This document shows, piece by piece, positions 53,918-62,218 of a DNA stretch of 64,000 nt. The DNA lies in NCBI RefSeq assembly GCF_051297175.1, contig NZ_JBINNY010000001.1:4588001-4652000 (forward strand). Direction: 5' to 3'. A model generated the notes under the pieces. The model had not been told where the DNA came from. It saw only the letters and a program-made list of their open reading frames with translations, and ran no database searches. Numbering within the stretch: the first letter of the stretch is position 1; every line of letters starts with the position of its first letter. The translations under genes were made by a program, and so were the position numbers. Origin of the DNA: Dryocola sp051297175. GTDB lineage: Bacteria; Pseudomonadota; Gammaproteobacteria; Enterobacterales; Enterobacteriaceae.

Positions 53918-55213
53918 TTAACGAGGAGAAGGCCCGGCGTACTTAATCTCTTCCGCTTCGCCCAGCATCACCCAGGTTTGCGAAAGCTGCGTCGTCGCAA
54001 TCACCCTTCCCTCGCGCACCGACCAGCGCACCGGCACTTGACGCCGCACCGCATCAAACCCGCTTTCCGCTGGCAGAATGATAAGATTCGCAGGCTTCCC
54101 TTCTTCGATACCGTACTCCTGCACGCCAAACGTCCGCGCGCCGTTTTCCGTAATCAGCTTCAGGCCTTCGTCGATTTGCTGATAGCCCATCATCTGGCAG
54201 ACGTGCAGCCCCATATGCAGCACCTGCAGCATGTTCGCGGTGCCCAGCGGATACCACGGGTCAAACACATCGTCGTGACCGAAGCAGACGTTTATCCCCG
54301 CCTCCAGCAGCTCTTTTACGCGGGTCACGCCGCGCCGTTTGGGGTAATCATCGAACCGCCCCTGCAGATGGATATTCACCAGCGGGTTAGCGACAAAGTT
54401 AATGCCGGACAGCTTCAACAGGCGGAACAGGCGCGAGGTGTAAGCGCCGTTGTAGGAGTGCATCGCCGTGGTGTGGCTGGCGGTAACGCGATCGCCGATG
54501 CCGTCACGATGCGCCAGCGCGGCAACGGTTTCGACAAAGCGCGACTGCTCGTCGTCGATTTCATCGCAGTGAACGTCCACGCGGCGGCCATATTTCTGCG
54601 CCAGCGCGAAGGTTTTGTGCAGCGACTCGACGCCGTACTCGCGGGTGAATTCGAAATGCGGGATTGCGCCGACCACGTCAGCGCCCAGCCGAAGCGCCTC
54701 TTCCAGCAAAGCCTCACCGTTCGGATAGGAAAGAATCCCCTCCTGTGGGAAGGCGACTATCTGTAGCTCGACCCAGGGCGCAACCTCCTGCCTCACCTCA
54801 AGCATCGCTTTCAGGGCGGTCAGCGACGGATCGGAAACATCCACATGGGTACGCACATACTGAATACCGTTGGCTATCTGCCATTTCAGCGTCTGCCACG
54901 CGCGCTGCTTCACGTCTTCATGGTTAAGCAACGCCTTGCGTTCGGCCCAGCGTTCGATGCCTTCAAACAGCGTACCGGACTGGTTCCAGCTCGGCTGCCC
55001 GGCGGTTTGCGTGGTGTCCAGATGGATATGCGGCTCGATAAACGGCGCTATCGCCAGCCCGCCGCGCCCGTCGAGCACTCGCTCGCTTTCCCGCTGCGTT
55101 TCGCCCATCGGCGAAATCTTCTTGATGCGTCCGTCCGCAATAGCGATTTGCCAGAAGCCCGGGCGACCGGCCAGGCGAACGTTTTGGATCTGTTGCAGCG
55201 TTTCGTGACTCAT
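53918..55213 (-). CDS. codA: Cytosine deaminase
   Basis: The 431-residue amidohydrolase keeps the iron/zinc ligands H62 and H64 (EPHIHLDTTQ), H215 (DVHCDEIDDE), D314 (FGHDDVFDPW), the catalytic E218 and H247 (ASHTTAM). It converts cytosine to uracil and ammonia in pyrimidine salvage. In E. coli codA forms an operon with the permease codB near lac; no permease gene is present here. CGGAGAGAAA precedes the start, and the next gene upstream (nirB) is divergent. Confidence 0.95.
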   Translation of the reverse strand: MSHETLQQIQNVRLAGRPGFWQIAIADGRIKKISPMGETQRESERVLDGRGGLAIAPFIEPHIHLDTTQTAGQPSWNQSGTLFEGIERWAERKALLNHEDVKQRAWQTLKWQIANGIQYVRTHVDVSDPSLTALKAMLEVRQEVAPWVELQIVAFPQEGILSYPNGEALLEEALRLGADVVGAIPHFEFTREYGVESLHKTFALAQKYGRRVDVHCDEIDDEQSRFVETVAALAHRDGIGDRVTASHTTAMHSYNGAYTSRLFRLLKLSGINFVANPLVNIHLQGRFDDYPKRRGVTRVKELLEAGINVCFGHDDVFDPWYPLGTANMLQVLHMGLHVCQMMGYQQIDEGLKLITENGARTFGVQEYGIEEGKPANLIILPAESGFDAVRRQVPVRWSVREGRVIATTQLSQTWVMLGEAEEIKYAGPSPR

Positions 55214-55339
55214 TTTCTCTCCGATGCGCAGGGTTTCCTTACTTCATAGCACACTCCTTCCTTTAGTAGCCGAATTTCTACCAATGATGAAAAACCAACC
55301 AATTCCGTCACTTATAAAAATCCTCTTAAATCAATCATA

Positions 55340-55417
55340 TACCCCTTAATGGGTATATAAAGGTGTAATTGATTTGCATCAATAATCGCCCTTGCTGAAT
55401 CGTTAAGGTAGGCGGTA
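55340..55417 (+). promoter_or_regulatory. nirB promoter with NarL/NarP and FNR sites
   Basis: TACCCCTTAATGGGTA (55340-55355) is a 7-2-7 NarL/NarP heptamer pair. TTGATTTGCATCAA (55369-55382) is a near-perfect FNR box. With -10 TAAGGT (55404-55409) and a start near 55417 the two centres fall at -69.5 and -41.5, as in E. coli nir. This fits anaerobic expression further induced by nitrate or nitrite. Confidence 0.88.
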
Positions 55418-55440
55418 ATAGAAAAGAAATTGAGGCAATT

Positions 55441-57990
55441 ATGAGCAAAGTCAGAATCGCAATTATCGGTAATGGCATGGTCGGCCATCGCTTTATCGAG
55501 GACTTACTTGATAAAGCCCAGCCAGGCCAGTTTGAGATTACCGTCTTTTGTGAAGAGCCGCGCAAAGCCTACGACCGCGTGCATCTCTCTTCCTATTTTT
55601 CCCACCATACCGCTGAAGAATTATCCCTGGTCCGCGACGGCTTCTACGAGAAGCACGGCGTAAACGTGCTGGTTGGCGAACGCGCCATCACCATTAACCG
55701 CCAGGAAAAAGTCATCCACTCGAATACCGGCCGCACCGTGTATTACGACAAGCTGGTGATGGCGACAGGCTCCTACCCGTGGATCCCGCCAATCAAAGGC
55801 TCCGAAACCCAGGACTGCTTCGTCTACCGCACCATTGAAGACCTCAACGCCATCGAAGCCTGCGCGCGTCGCAGCAAGCGTGGTGCCGTGGTGGGCGGTG
55901 GCCTGCTCGGTCTGGAAGCGGCTGGCGCGCTCAAAAACCTCGGCGTGGAAACGCACGTTATCGAATTCGCACCGATGCTGATGGCCGAGCAGCTCGACCG
56001 CATGGGCGGCGAACAGCTCCGCAATAAAATCGAAAGCATGGGCGTGCGCGTGCACACCAGCAAGAACACCCAGGAAATCGTTCAGGAAGGCACCGAGGCG
56101 CGTAAAACCATGCGCTTTGCCGACGGCAGCGAGCTGGAAATCGACTTTATCGTCTTCTCAACCGGCATCCGCCCGCGCGACAAGCTGGCAACCCAGTGCG
56201 GCCTGGCGACGGCAAGCCGTGGCGGCATCGTGATCAACGACAGCTGTCAGACGTCTGACCCGGACATCTACGCCATCGGCGAATGCGCAAGCTGGAACAA
56301 CCGCGTGTTCGGCCTCGTCGCCCCCGGCTACAAAATGGCGCAGGTTACGGCCGACCACCTGTTAGGCAGCGAAAACGCCTTCGAAGGCGCGGACATGAGC
56401 GCCAAGCTGAAGCTGCTGGGCGTGGACGTTGGCGGGATTGGCGACGCGCACGGCCGCACGCCAAAGGCGCGCAGCTACGTTTATCTGGACGAAAGCAAAG
56501 AAGTCTACAAACGCCTGGTGGTTAGCGAAGACAACAAAACCCTGCTGGGCGCGGTGCTGGTTGGCGATACCAGCGACTACGGCAACCTGCTGCAGCTGGT
56601 GCTAAACGCCATCGAACTGCCGGAAAACCCGGATTCGCTGATCCTGCCTGCGCATGCGGGCAGCGGCAAACCGTCCATCGGCGTCGACAAGCTGCCGGAC
56701 AGCGCGCAAATCTGCTCCTGCTTCGACGTCACCAAAGGCGATCTGGTGAAAGCCATCAACGGCGGCTGCCACACCGTGGCGATGCTGAAAGCCGAAACCA
56801 AAGCCGGAACCGGCTGCGGCGGCTGTATTCCGCTGGTGACCCAGGTGCTCAACGCCGAACTGGCGAAACAGGGCATCGAAGTGAACAACAACCTGTGCGA
56901 GCACTTCGCCTTCTCTCGCCAGGAGCTGTACCACCTCATCCGCGTGGAGGGCATCAAATCCTTCGACGAGCTGCTGACCAAATACGGCAAGGGCTACGGC
57001 TGTGAAGTCTGTAAACCTACCGTCGGCTCCCTGCTCGCCTCCTGCTGGAACGACTACGTGCTGGAACCTCAGCACACGCCGTTGCAGGACACCAACGACA
57101 ACTTCCTCGGCAACATCCAGAAAGACGGCACCTACTCGGTGATCCCGCGCTCCGCCGGCGGCGAAATCACGCCGGAAGGCCTGATGGAAGTTGGCCGCAT
57201 CGCCCGCGAATACAACCTCTATACCAAGATCACCGGCTCCCAGCGCATCGGCCTGTTCGGCGCGCAGAAAGACGACCTGCCGGAAATCTGGCGTCAGCTG
57301 ATTGAAGCCGGTTTCGAAACCGGCCACGCCTACGCCAAAGCGCTGCGCATGGCGAAAACCTGCGTCGGCAGCACCTGGTGCCGCTACGGCGTGGGCGACA
57401 GCGTGGGCTTCGGCGTCGAGCTGGAAAATCGTTACAAAGGCATCCGCACCCCACACAAAATGAAGTTCGGCGTGTCCGGCTGTACCCGTGAATGTGCGGA
57501 AGCGCAGGGCAAAGACGTGGGTATCATCGCCACCGAGAAAGGCTGGAACCTCTACGTCTGCGGCAACGGCGGCATGAAGCCGCGCCATGCGGATCTGCTG
57601 GCGGCCGACCTCGACCAGGAAACCCTGGTGAAGTACCTCGACCGCTTCATGATGTTCTACATCCGCACCGCCGATAAGCTGACGCGTACCTCCGTGTGGC
57701 TGGAAAACCTCGAAGGCGGCATCGATTATCTGAAGAAAGTCATTATCGAAGATAAGCTCGGCCTGAACGACCAGCTCGAAGCGGAGCTGTCGCGCCTGCG
57801 CGAGAAAGTGATCTGCGAGTGGACCGAAACGGTGAACACGCCGGAAGCCCAGGTACGCTTCAAGCACTTTATCAACAGCCCGCAGCGCGATCCGAACGTG
57901 CAGATTGTGCCCGAGCGCCAGCAGCATCGTCCGGCCACGCCGTACGAGCGCATTCCCGTCACCCTGGTAGAAGCGGAGGAGATCGTATGA
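55441..57990 (+). CDS. nirB: NADH-dependent nitrite reductase large subunit NirB
   Basis: The 849-residue protein has an N-terminal FAD/NAD(P)H module (IAIIGNGMVGHRFIEDLLDK, GAVVGGGLLGLEAAGALKNL), a central BFD-like [2Fe-2S] segment (ICSCFDVTKGDL ... GCGGCIP), and the C-terminal siroheme/[4Fe-4S] sulfite/nitrite reductase domain (CTRECAEAQGKD, YVCGNGG). It reduces nitrite to ammonium in the cytoplasm. It overlaps nirD by 4 bases and needs siroheme from CysG in the same operon. Confidence 0.98.
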   Translation: MSKVRIAIIGNGMVGHRFIEDLLDKAQPGQFEITVFCEEPRKAYDRVHLSSYFSHHTAEELSLVRDGFYEKHGVNVLVGERAITINRQEKVIHSNTGRTVYYDKLVMATGSYPWIPPIKGSETQDCFVYRTIEDLNAIEACARRSKRGAVVGGGLLGLEAAGALKNLGVETHVIEFAPMLMAEQLDRMGGEQLRNKIESMGVRVHTSKNTQEIVQEGTEARKTMRFADGSELEIDFIVFSTGIRPRDKLATQCGLATASRGGIVINDSCQTSDPDIYAIGECASWNNRVFGLVAPGYKMAQVTADHLLGSENAFEGADMSAKLKLLGVDVGGIGDAHGRTPKARSYVYLDESKEVYKRLVVSEDNKTLLGAVLVGDTSDYGNLLQLVLNAIELPENPDSLILPAHAGSGKPSIGVDKLPDSAQICSCFDVTKGDLVKAINGGCHTVAMLKAETKAGTGCGGCIPLVTQVLNAELAKQGIEVNNNLCEHFAFSRQELYHLIRVEGIKSFDELLTKYGKGYGCEVCKPTVGSLLASCWNDYVLEPQHTPLQDTNDNFLGNIQKDGTYSVIPRSAGGEITPEGLMEVGRIAREYNLYTKITGSQRIGLFGAQKDDLPEIWRQLIEAGFETGHAYAKALRMAKTCVGSTWCRYGVGDSVGFGVELENRYKGIRTPHKMKFGVSGCTRECAEAQGKDVGIIATEKGWNLYVCGNGGMKPRHADLLAADLDQETLVKYLDRFMMFYIRTADKLTRTSVWLENLEGGIDYLKKVIIEDKLGLNDQLEAELSRLREKVICEWTETVNTPEAQVRFKHFINSPQRDPNVQIVPERQQHRPATPYERIPVTLVEAEEIV

Positions 57991-58313
57991 GCCAGTGGAC
58001 CACCGTTTGTCAGCTAAACGACATCCTGCCAGCAACCGGCGTTTGCGCGCTGCTGGGCAACCAGCAGGTGGCGATTTTCCGCCCGCGTAACGACGAGCAG
58101 GTTTACGCCATCAGCAATATCGACCCGTTCTTCGGGGCAAGCGTGCTGTCACGCGGGCTTATCGCCGAACACCAGAACGAACTGTGGGTTGCCAGCCCGC
58201 TGAAAAAACAGCGCTTCCGCCTGCGTGACGGGCTGTGCCTGGAAGATGAAAGCCGCTCCGTCGCGCATTTTGCCGCGCGCGTGCAGGACGGCATGGTTCA
58301 GATAAAAGCCTAA
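57987..58313 (+). CDS. nirD: Nitrite reductase small subunit NirD
   Basis: The 108-residue protein (MSQWTTVCQLNDILPATGVC) has a Rieske-like fold without the iron-sulfur ligands (no CxH...CxxH pairs), as in E. coli NirD. GGAGGAGATCGT precedes the ATG that overlaps the nirB stop. A longer frame starting inside nirB is rejected. Confidence 0.96.
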   Translation: MSQWTTVCQLNDILPATGVCALLGNQQVAIFRPRNDEQVYAISNIDPFFGASVLSRGLIAEHQNELWVASPLKKQRFRLRDGLCLEDESRSVAHFAARVQDGMVQIKA

Positions 58314-58319
58314 TAAAAC

Positions 58320-58417
58320 CACCCTCACCCCGGCCCTCTCCCCCAGGAGAGGGAGAAAGTCAAAAAGGCTTCTCCGGACAATCCCTCTCCTAACTGGTGA
58401 GGGATTGGGTGAGGGTG
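58320..58417. repeat. Cloverleaf-like structured repeat between nirD and nirC
   Basis: Outer arms CACCCTCACCC (58320-58330) and GGGTGAGGGTG (58407-58417) are perfect. Inside lie a stem CCCTCTC/GAGAGGG (58334-58340/58347-58353) and a second stem ATCCCTC/GAGGGAT (58381-58387/58399-58405). It is a known-looking kind of enterobacterial intergenic repeat and sits within the nir operon mRNA. Confidence 0.75.
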
Positions 58418-58475
58418 AAAAACACATTCTTTTCTTAATTTTTTACTTTTCTTTCAATTTGTTGGGATAACAAAA

Positions 58476-59282
58476 ATGTTCACCGATACTATTAATAAAT
58501 GTGCGGCGAATGCCGCGCGCATTGCCCGTCTGTCGAGAAACAATCCATTCGGCTTTTGGGTCAGTTCTGCCATGGCCGGGGCGTACGTTGGCCTTGGCAT
58601 CATCCTGATCTTCACCCTTGGTAATCTTCTCGACCCGTCCGTGCGTCCGCTGGTGATGGGGGCGACCTTCGGGATTGCCCTGACGCTTGTGATTATCGCC
58701 GGTTCCGAGCTGTTCACCGGCCACACCATGTTCCTGACCTTCGGCGTGAAGGCCGGTACGATTTCCCACGGCCAGATGTGGGCTATTCTGCCGCAAACCT
58801 GGCTGGGCAACCTTATTGGCTCAGTGTTTGTCGCACTTCTGTACTGCTGGGGCGGCGGTAGCCTGCTGCCGGTAGACACCAGCCTCATTCACACCGTGGC
58901 GCTGGCAAAAACCACCGCACCGGCGATGACGCTGTTCTTTAAGGGCGCGCTGTGTAACTGGCTGGTTTGTCTGGCGATCTGGATGGCAATCCGTACCGAA
59001 GGCGCGGCAAAGTTCATCGCTATCTGGTGGTGCCTGCTGGCGTTTATCGCCTCCGGCTACGAGCACTCCGTTGCCAATATGACGCTGTTCGCCCTCTCCT
59101 GGTTTGGCCATCACAGCGAGGCCTACACGCTTGCTGGCATCGGTCACAACCTGCTGTGGGTAACGCTGGGTAATACCCTTTCCGGCGCGGTATTCATGGG
59201 TCTGGGTTATTGGTATGCTACGCCGAAAGCCGACCGCCCACAGCCTGAGCGTATCGCGGTACCCGAGGCCGCACGTCAATAA
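58476..59282 (+). CDS. nirC: Nitrite transporter NirC
   Basis: The 268-residue formate/nitrite family protein (MFTDTINKCAANAARIARLS) has six membrane helices with the pore segments AGAYVGLGIILIF, GSELFTGHTMFLT, GNLIGSVFVALLY and SGYEHSVANM. It forms a pentamer that moves nitrite across the inner membrane. It lies 13 bp before cysG. Confidence 0.97.
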   Translation: MFTDTINKCAANAARIARLSRNNPFGFWVSSAMAGAYVGLGIILIFTLGNLLDPSVRPLVMGATFGIALTLVIIAGSELFTGHTMFLTFGVKAGTISHGQMWAILPQTWLGNLIGSVFVALLYCWGGGSLLPVDTSLIHTVALAKTTAPAMTLFFKGALCNWLVCLAIWMAIRTEGAAKFIAIWWCLLAFIASGYEHSVANMTLFALSWFGHHSEAYTLAGIGHNLLWVTLGNTLSGAVFMGLGYWYATPKADRPQPERIAVPEAARQ

Positions 59283-59295
59283 TTGAGGATTTACC

Positions 59296-60669
59296 GTGGA
59301 TCACCTGCCTATATTTTGTCAGCTACGAGATCGCGCCTGCCTGCTGGTTGGCGGTGGCGATGTCGCAGAACGTAAAGCACGTTTATTGATGGAGGCAGGT
59401 GCTCGCGTCACCGTTAATGCCCTGGAATTCACCCCGCAGTTTATCGCCTGGGCTGAACAGGGCATGCTCACCCTTGAAAAGGGCGAATTCTCCCCTTCAC
59501 TGCTCGACGTTAGCTGGCTCGCGATTGCCGCCACCGACGACGACGCGGTGAATCAGTTAGTCAGCGATACGTGCGAATCCCGCCGTATTTTCTGCAACGT
59601 GGTCGATGCGCCGAAGCAGGCCAGCTTTATCATGCCGTCGATTATCGACCGTTCGCCGCTGATGGTGGCCGTCTCTTCCGGCGGCACCTCTCCGGTGCTG
59701 GCCCGCCTGCTGCGCGAAAAGCTCGAATCCATTCTGCCGCTGCATTTAGGTAAAATCGCCGGTTACGCGGGCACGCTGCGCGGCCGCGTGAAAGCGAAGT
59801 TTGCCACCATGGGCGAACGCCGCCGTTTCTGGGAAAAGTTCTTCACCAACGACCGCCTCGCGCAGTACCTGGCAAACGAAGACCAGAAGGCCATCGACCA
59901 GGAAACCGAATCGCTGTTCTCCGCCCCGCTGGATAACCGTGGCGAAGTGGTGCTGGTGGGCGCGGGGCCGGGCGATGCCGGGCTGCTAACCCTCAAAGGG
60001 CTACAGCAGATTCAGCAGGCGGACGTGGTGGTTTACGACAGGCTGGTGTCAGACGACATCATGAACCTGGTGCGCCGCGACGCCGATCGCGTGTTTGTCG
60101 GCAAGCGCGCGGGCTTCCACTGCGTACCGCAGGAAGAAATTAACCAAATCCTGCTGCGCGAAGCCCAGAAAGGCAAACGCGTGGTGCGCCTGAAAGGCGG
60201 CGATCCCTTTATCTTCGGGCGCGGCGGCGAAGAGCTGGAAACCCTGTGCAGCGGCGGCATTCCTTTCTCCGTCGTGCCGGGCATTACCGCGGCATCCGGC
60301 TGCTCCGCCTATTCCGGCATTCCGTTAACCCACCGCGACTACGCGCAAAGCGTACGCCTGGTCACCGGCCACCTGAAAACCGGCGGCGAGCTGGACTGGC
60401 CAAGCCTTGCGGCAGAAAAACAGACGCTGGTGTTTTATATGGGCCTGAACCAGGCGTCGGCCATTCAGGAAAACCTGATCGCTCACGGTATGCCAGCCGA
60501 TATGCCGGTGGCGCTGGTGGAAAACGGCACCGCCGTTAAGCAGCGCGTGGTGAGCGGGGCGCTCAGCGAGTTAGGCAAGCTGGCGACGCAGGTGCAAAGC
60601 CCGTCGCTGATTATCGTCGGCCGCGTCGTTGCGCTGCGCGATAAGCTGAACTGGTTTTCGAATCACTAA
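59296..60669 (+). CDS. cysG: Siroheme synthase CysG
   Basis: The 457-residue trifunctional enzyme has an N-terminal dehydrogenase/ferrochelatase half (VGGGDVAERKARLL; S128 in VSSGGTSPVL) and a C-terminal SUMT methyltransferase half (VGAGPGDAGLLTLKGLQQIQ, VVRLKGGDPFIFGRGGEE). It turns uroporphyrinogen III into siroheme, the NirB cofactor. It ends in a strong terminator. Confidence 0.98.
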   Translation: MDHLPIFCQLRDRACLLVGGGDVAERKARLLMEAGARVTVNALEFTPQFIAWAEQGMLTLEKGEFSPSLLDVSWLAIAATDDDAVNQLVSDTCESRRIFCNVVDAPKQASFIMPSIIDRSPLMVAVSSGGTSPVLARLLREKLESILPLHLGKIAGYAGTLRGRVKAKFATMGERRRFWEKFFTNDRLAQYLANEDQKAIDQETESLFSAPLDNRGEVVLVGAGPGDAGLLTLKGLQQIQQADVVVYDRLVSDDIMNLVRRDADRVFVGKRAGFHCVPQEEINQILLREAQKGKRVVRLKGGDPFIFGRGGEELETLCSGGIPFSVVPGITAASGCSAYSGIPLTHRDYAQSVRLVTGHLKTGGELDWPSLAAEKQTLVFYMGLNQASAIQENLIAHGMPADMPVALVENGTAVKQRVVSGALSELGKLATQVQSPSLIIVGRVVALRDKLNWFSNH

Positions 60670-60687
60670 ATCAATTTAATATTCAAG

Positions 60688-60720
60688 AAGCCCGCACATT
60701 ATTATGTGCGGGCTTTTTTA
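60688..60720 (+). terminator. nir-cysG operon terminator
   Basis: AAGCCCGCACAT (60688-60699) and ATGTGCGGGCTT (60704-60715) are perfect 12-bp arms around TATT, followed by TTTTTA. It lies 19 bases past the cysG stop. Confidence 0.93.
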
Positions 60721-60773
60721 TAACTAAACAATAAGCAACTTTTATTACGGACGACACCTGTCTTAATCCGGAC

Positions 60774-60802
60774 TTAGCAATGTTATTCGCTCGCCCTATA
60801 CT
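60774..60802 (+). promoter_or_regulatory. Candidate yhfL promoter
   Basis: TTAGCA (60774-60779) and TATACT (60797-60802) are separated by 17 bp, giving a start about 50 bases upstream of yhfL. It is flanked by a 9-bp inverted repeat (ATTACGGAC at 60744-60752, GTCCGTAAT at 60831-60839). Confidence 0.55.
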
Positions 60803-60859
60803 TAGCCGCCTCGTTTGAAAAGCTAAATAAGTCCGTAATATTTATGATAGGGAATATCA

Positions 60860-61027
60860 ATGATCAAGTTCTTTAAAATTGCTTCTGTTGTAGTTGTATT
60901 ATCCAGCCTGACCGCGTGCACCGGTCACATTGAAAACAAAAGCAAAGATTGTAGCTACGACTACTTATTACATCCTGCGATTTCAATTTCTAAAATCATC
61001 GGCGGCTGCGGCCCAACCGACAAGTAA
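60860..61027 (+). CDS. yhfL: Small lipoprotein YhfL
   Basis: The 55-residue protein begins MIKFFKIASVVVVLSSLTAC and has a lipobox (SLTAC) with the modified cysteine at 20. The mature part (CTGHIENKSKDCSYDYLLHP ... IIGGCGP) has two further cysteines, likely a disulfide. It matches E. coli YhfL, which also follows cysG. Function unknown. GGGAATATC precedes the start. Confidence 0.9.
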   Translation: MIKFFKIASVVVVLSSLTACTGHIENKSKDCSYDYLLHPAISISKIIGGCGPTDK

Positions 61028-61051
61028 TATTGAAAAGTCGGAAGTCATATT

Positions 61052-61080
61052 AATGCCCTCGTTCGCGAGGGCATTTTTTT
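61052..61080. terminator. Bidirectional terminator between yhfL and yhfS
   Basis: AATGCCCTCG (61052-61061) and CGAGGGCATT (61066-61075) are perfect 10-bp arms with a TTCG tetraloop, followed by seven T residues on the plus strand. It lies between convergent yhfL and yhfS. Confidence 0.9.
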
Positions 61081-62164
61081 ATAAATCAGAACAGCTCTCA
61101 CGCAATATACGTAATACCGTCTGCGCCCCGCTACGATTTGGATTAATGCGGATCATGCGATCTTCAAGAGTAGGATCGGACTGGCGGAAGGTGCCGGACA
61201 CCCGGTAAAACAGCGGCGGGATTTCGTACTTCGACTCAGCCCCTACAGGATAAGGCAAAGCGCCTAGCCGGTGCGCCGCGTCCAGCACCTGTTGCGCTAT
61301 CGGGCGATGAAACTCAACCAGCAGAACCTTCGACTGGGCGTTGGCGATAAACGCGCGCTTCACCTGCGGGATCGCGCCGCCTTTCAGCTCTTCCACCAGG
61401 CTGTCGTTAACCTGGGCCTGCACCGCGTGCATGACTGGCGCAAATACCAACCCGCGCAGCGCTTCCATCGCCTGGCCGCCCTGCACCTGGCTGCCGCCCG
61501 AATACATGCTTTTGCGCACCGCGCTTACCGCGTCTTTATCACCGACGACCACGCCCACGCCCGGCGGCCCGAAAAGCTTGAAGCAGGAAAACGTCGACAG
61601 CGTCGCGCCGCATTCGTTGCCAATCCGCTCAACCTTCATCACCGCGTAGTTATCGTCCGTCAATGACGGCAGGTCGTAGTGGTTAAAGCAGCCGATAACC
61701 TCGTGCAGCGAATAGGCGTCGTCCAGCTTCTGGCGGGTATGCTGAATCAGCGCGGCCCGTGGGCGATGCAGCTCAATCGCCTTGCTCACCTCGTCCAGCT
61801 GATTGAAATCGGCGCGGATAAGCCGCAGGCCCATCTGTTCAGCGATAACGGCGGTGGTGGGATAAAGCGGCGCATCGTGAATCAGCAAACTGTTGCCCGC
61901 CACAAGTAGCGCGGCAAGCCCGCTGCGAATCGCGCCGGTGCCAGCGCCCTGCACCAGCGCGGCTGCCGGGGCGGAAAAGAAGTCGGCAATCACCGCCTCT
62001 ACTCGCTGGGTCATCTGCGGCTGGTTAAGACCGGGCACCAGGCCAAAGTCACCGCCGCTCAGGAAGTCGCTGCCGGGGAAATGGCGGCAGATGATATCGA
62101 CCAGCTGGAACTGTTTGTGCTGCGCCTGCTCCATCGTCAGGCTTTGCAAAGGCCAGGTTTTCAC
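61079..62164 (-). CDS. yhfS: PLP-dependent aminotransferase-like protein YhfS
   Basis: The 361-residue fold-type I PLP protein (start GTG, GGAG 8 bases upstream) has the lysine K196 in STFSCFKLFGPPGVGVVVGD and the substrate-loop LVQGAGTGAIRSGLAALL. It belongs to a group annotated as putative aminotransferase or lyase; the reaction is unknown. A longer open frame starts 15 codons upstream without support. It is the last gene of the yhf operon on this side. Confidence 0.92.
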   Translation of the reverse strand: MKTWPLQSLTMEQAQHKQFQLVDIICRHFPGSDFLSGGDFGLVPGLNQPQMTQRVEAVIADFFSAPAAALVQGAGTGAIRSGLAALLVAGNSLLIHDAPLYPTTAVIAEQMGLRLIRADFNQLDEVSKAIELHRPRAALIQHTRQKLDDAYSLHEVIGCFNHYDLPSLTDDNYAVMKVERIGNECGATLSTFSCFKLFGPPGVGVVVGDKDAVSAVRKSMYSGGSQVQGGQAMEALRGLVFAPVMHAVQAQVNDSLVEELKGGAIPQVKRAFIANAQSKVLLVEFHRPIAQQVLDAAHRLGALPYPVGAESKYEIPPLFYRVSGTFRQSDPTLEDRMIRINPNRSGAQTVLRILRESCSDL

Positions 62165-62218
62165 AATGTTTACTCCATGAAAGCCTGCCGCAGGGTGCGC
62201 GGCAGGCATCTGTCAGGA

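Noticed and set aside
57819..57986. Upstream start for nirD within nirB
   Set aside because: The ATG overlapping the nirB stop has a strong GGAGGAGATC site and matches the family length of 108 residues.
56602..58035. A 477-residue open frame opposite nirB
   Set aside because: It is fully antisense to intact nirB; the repetitive composition (Ala, Gly, Asp, His, Phe, Gln) is that of a codon-bias shadow.
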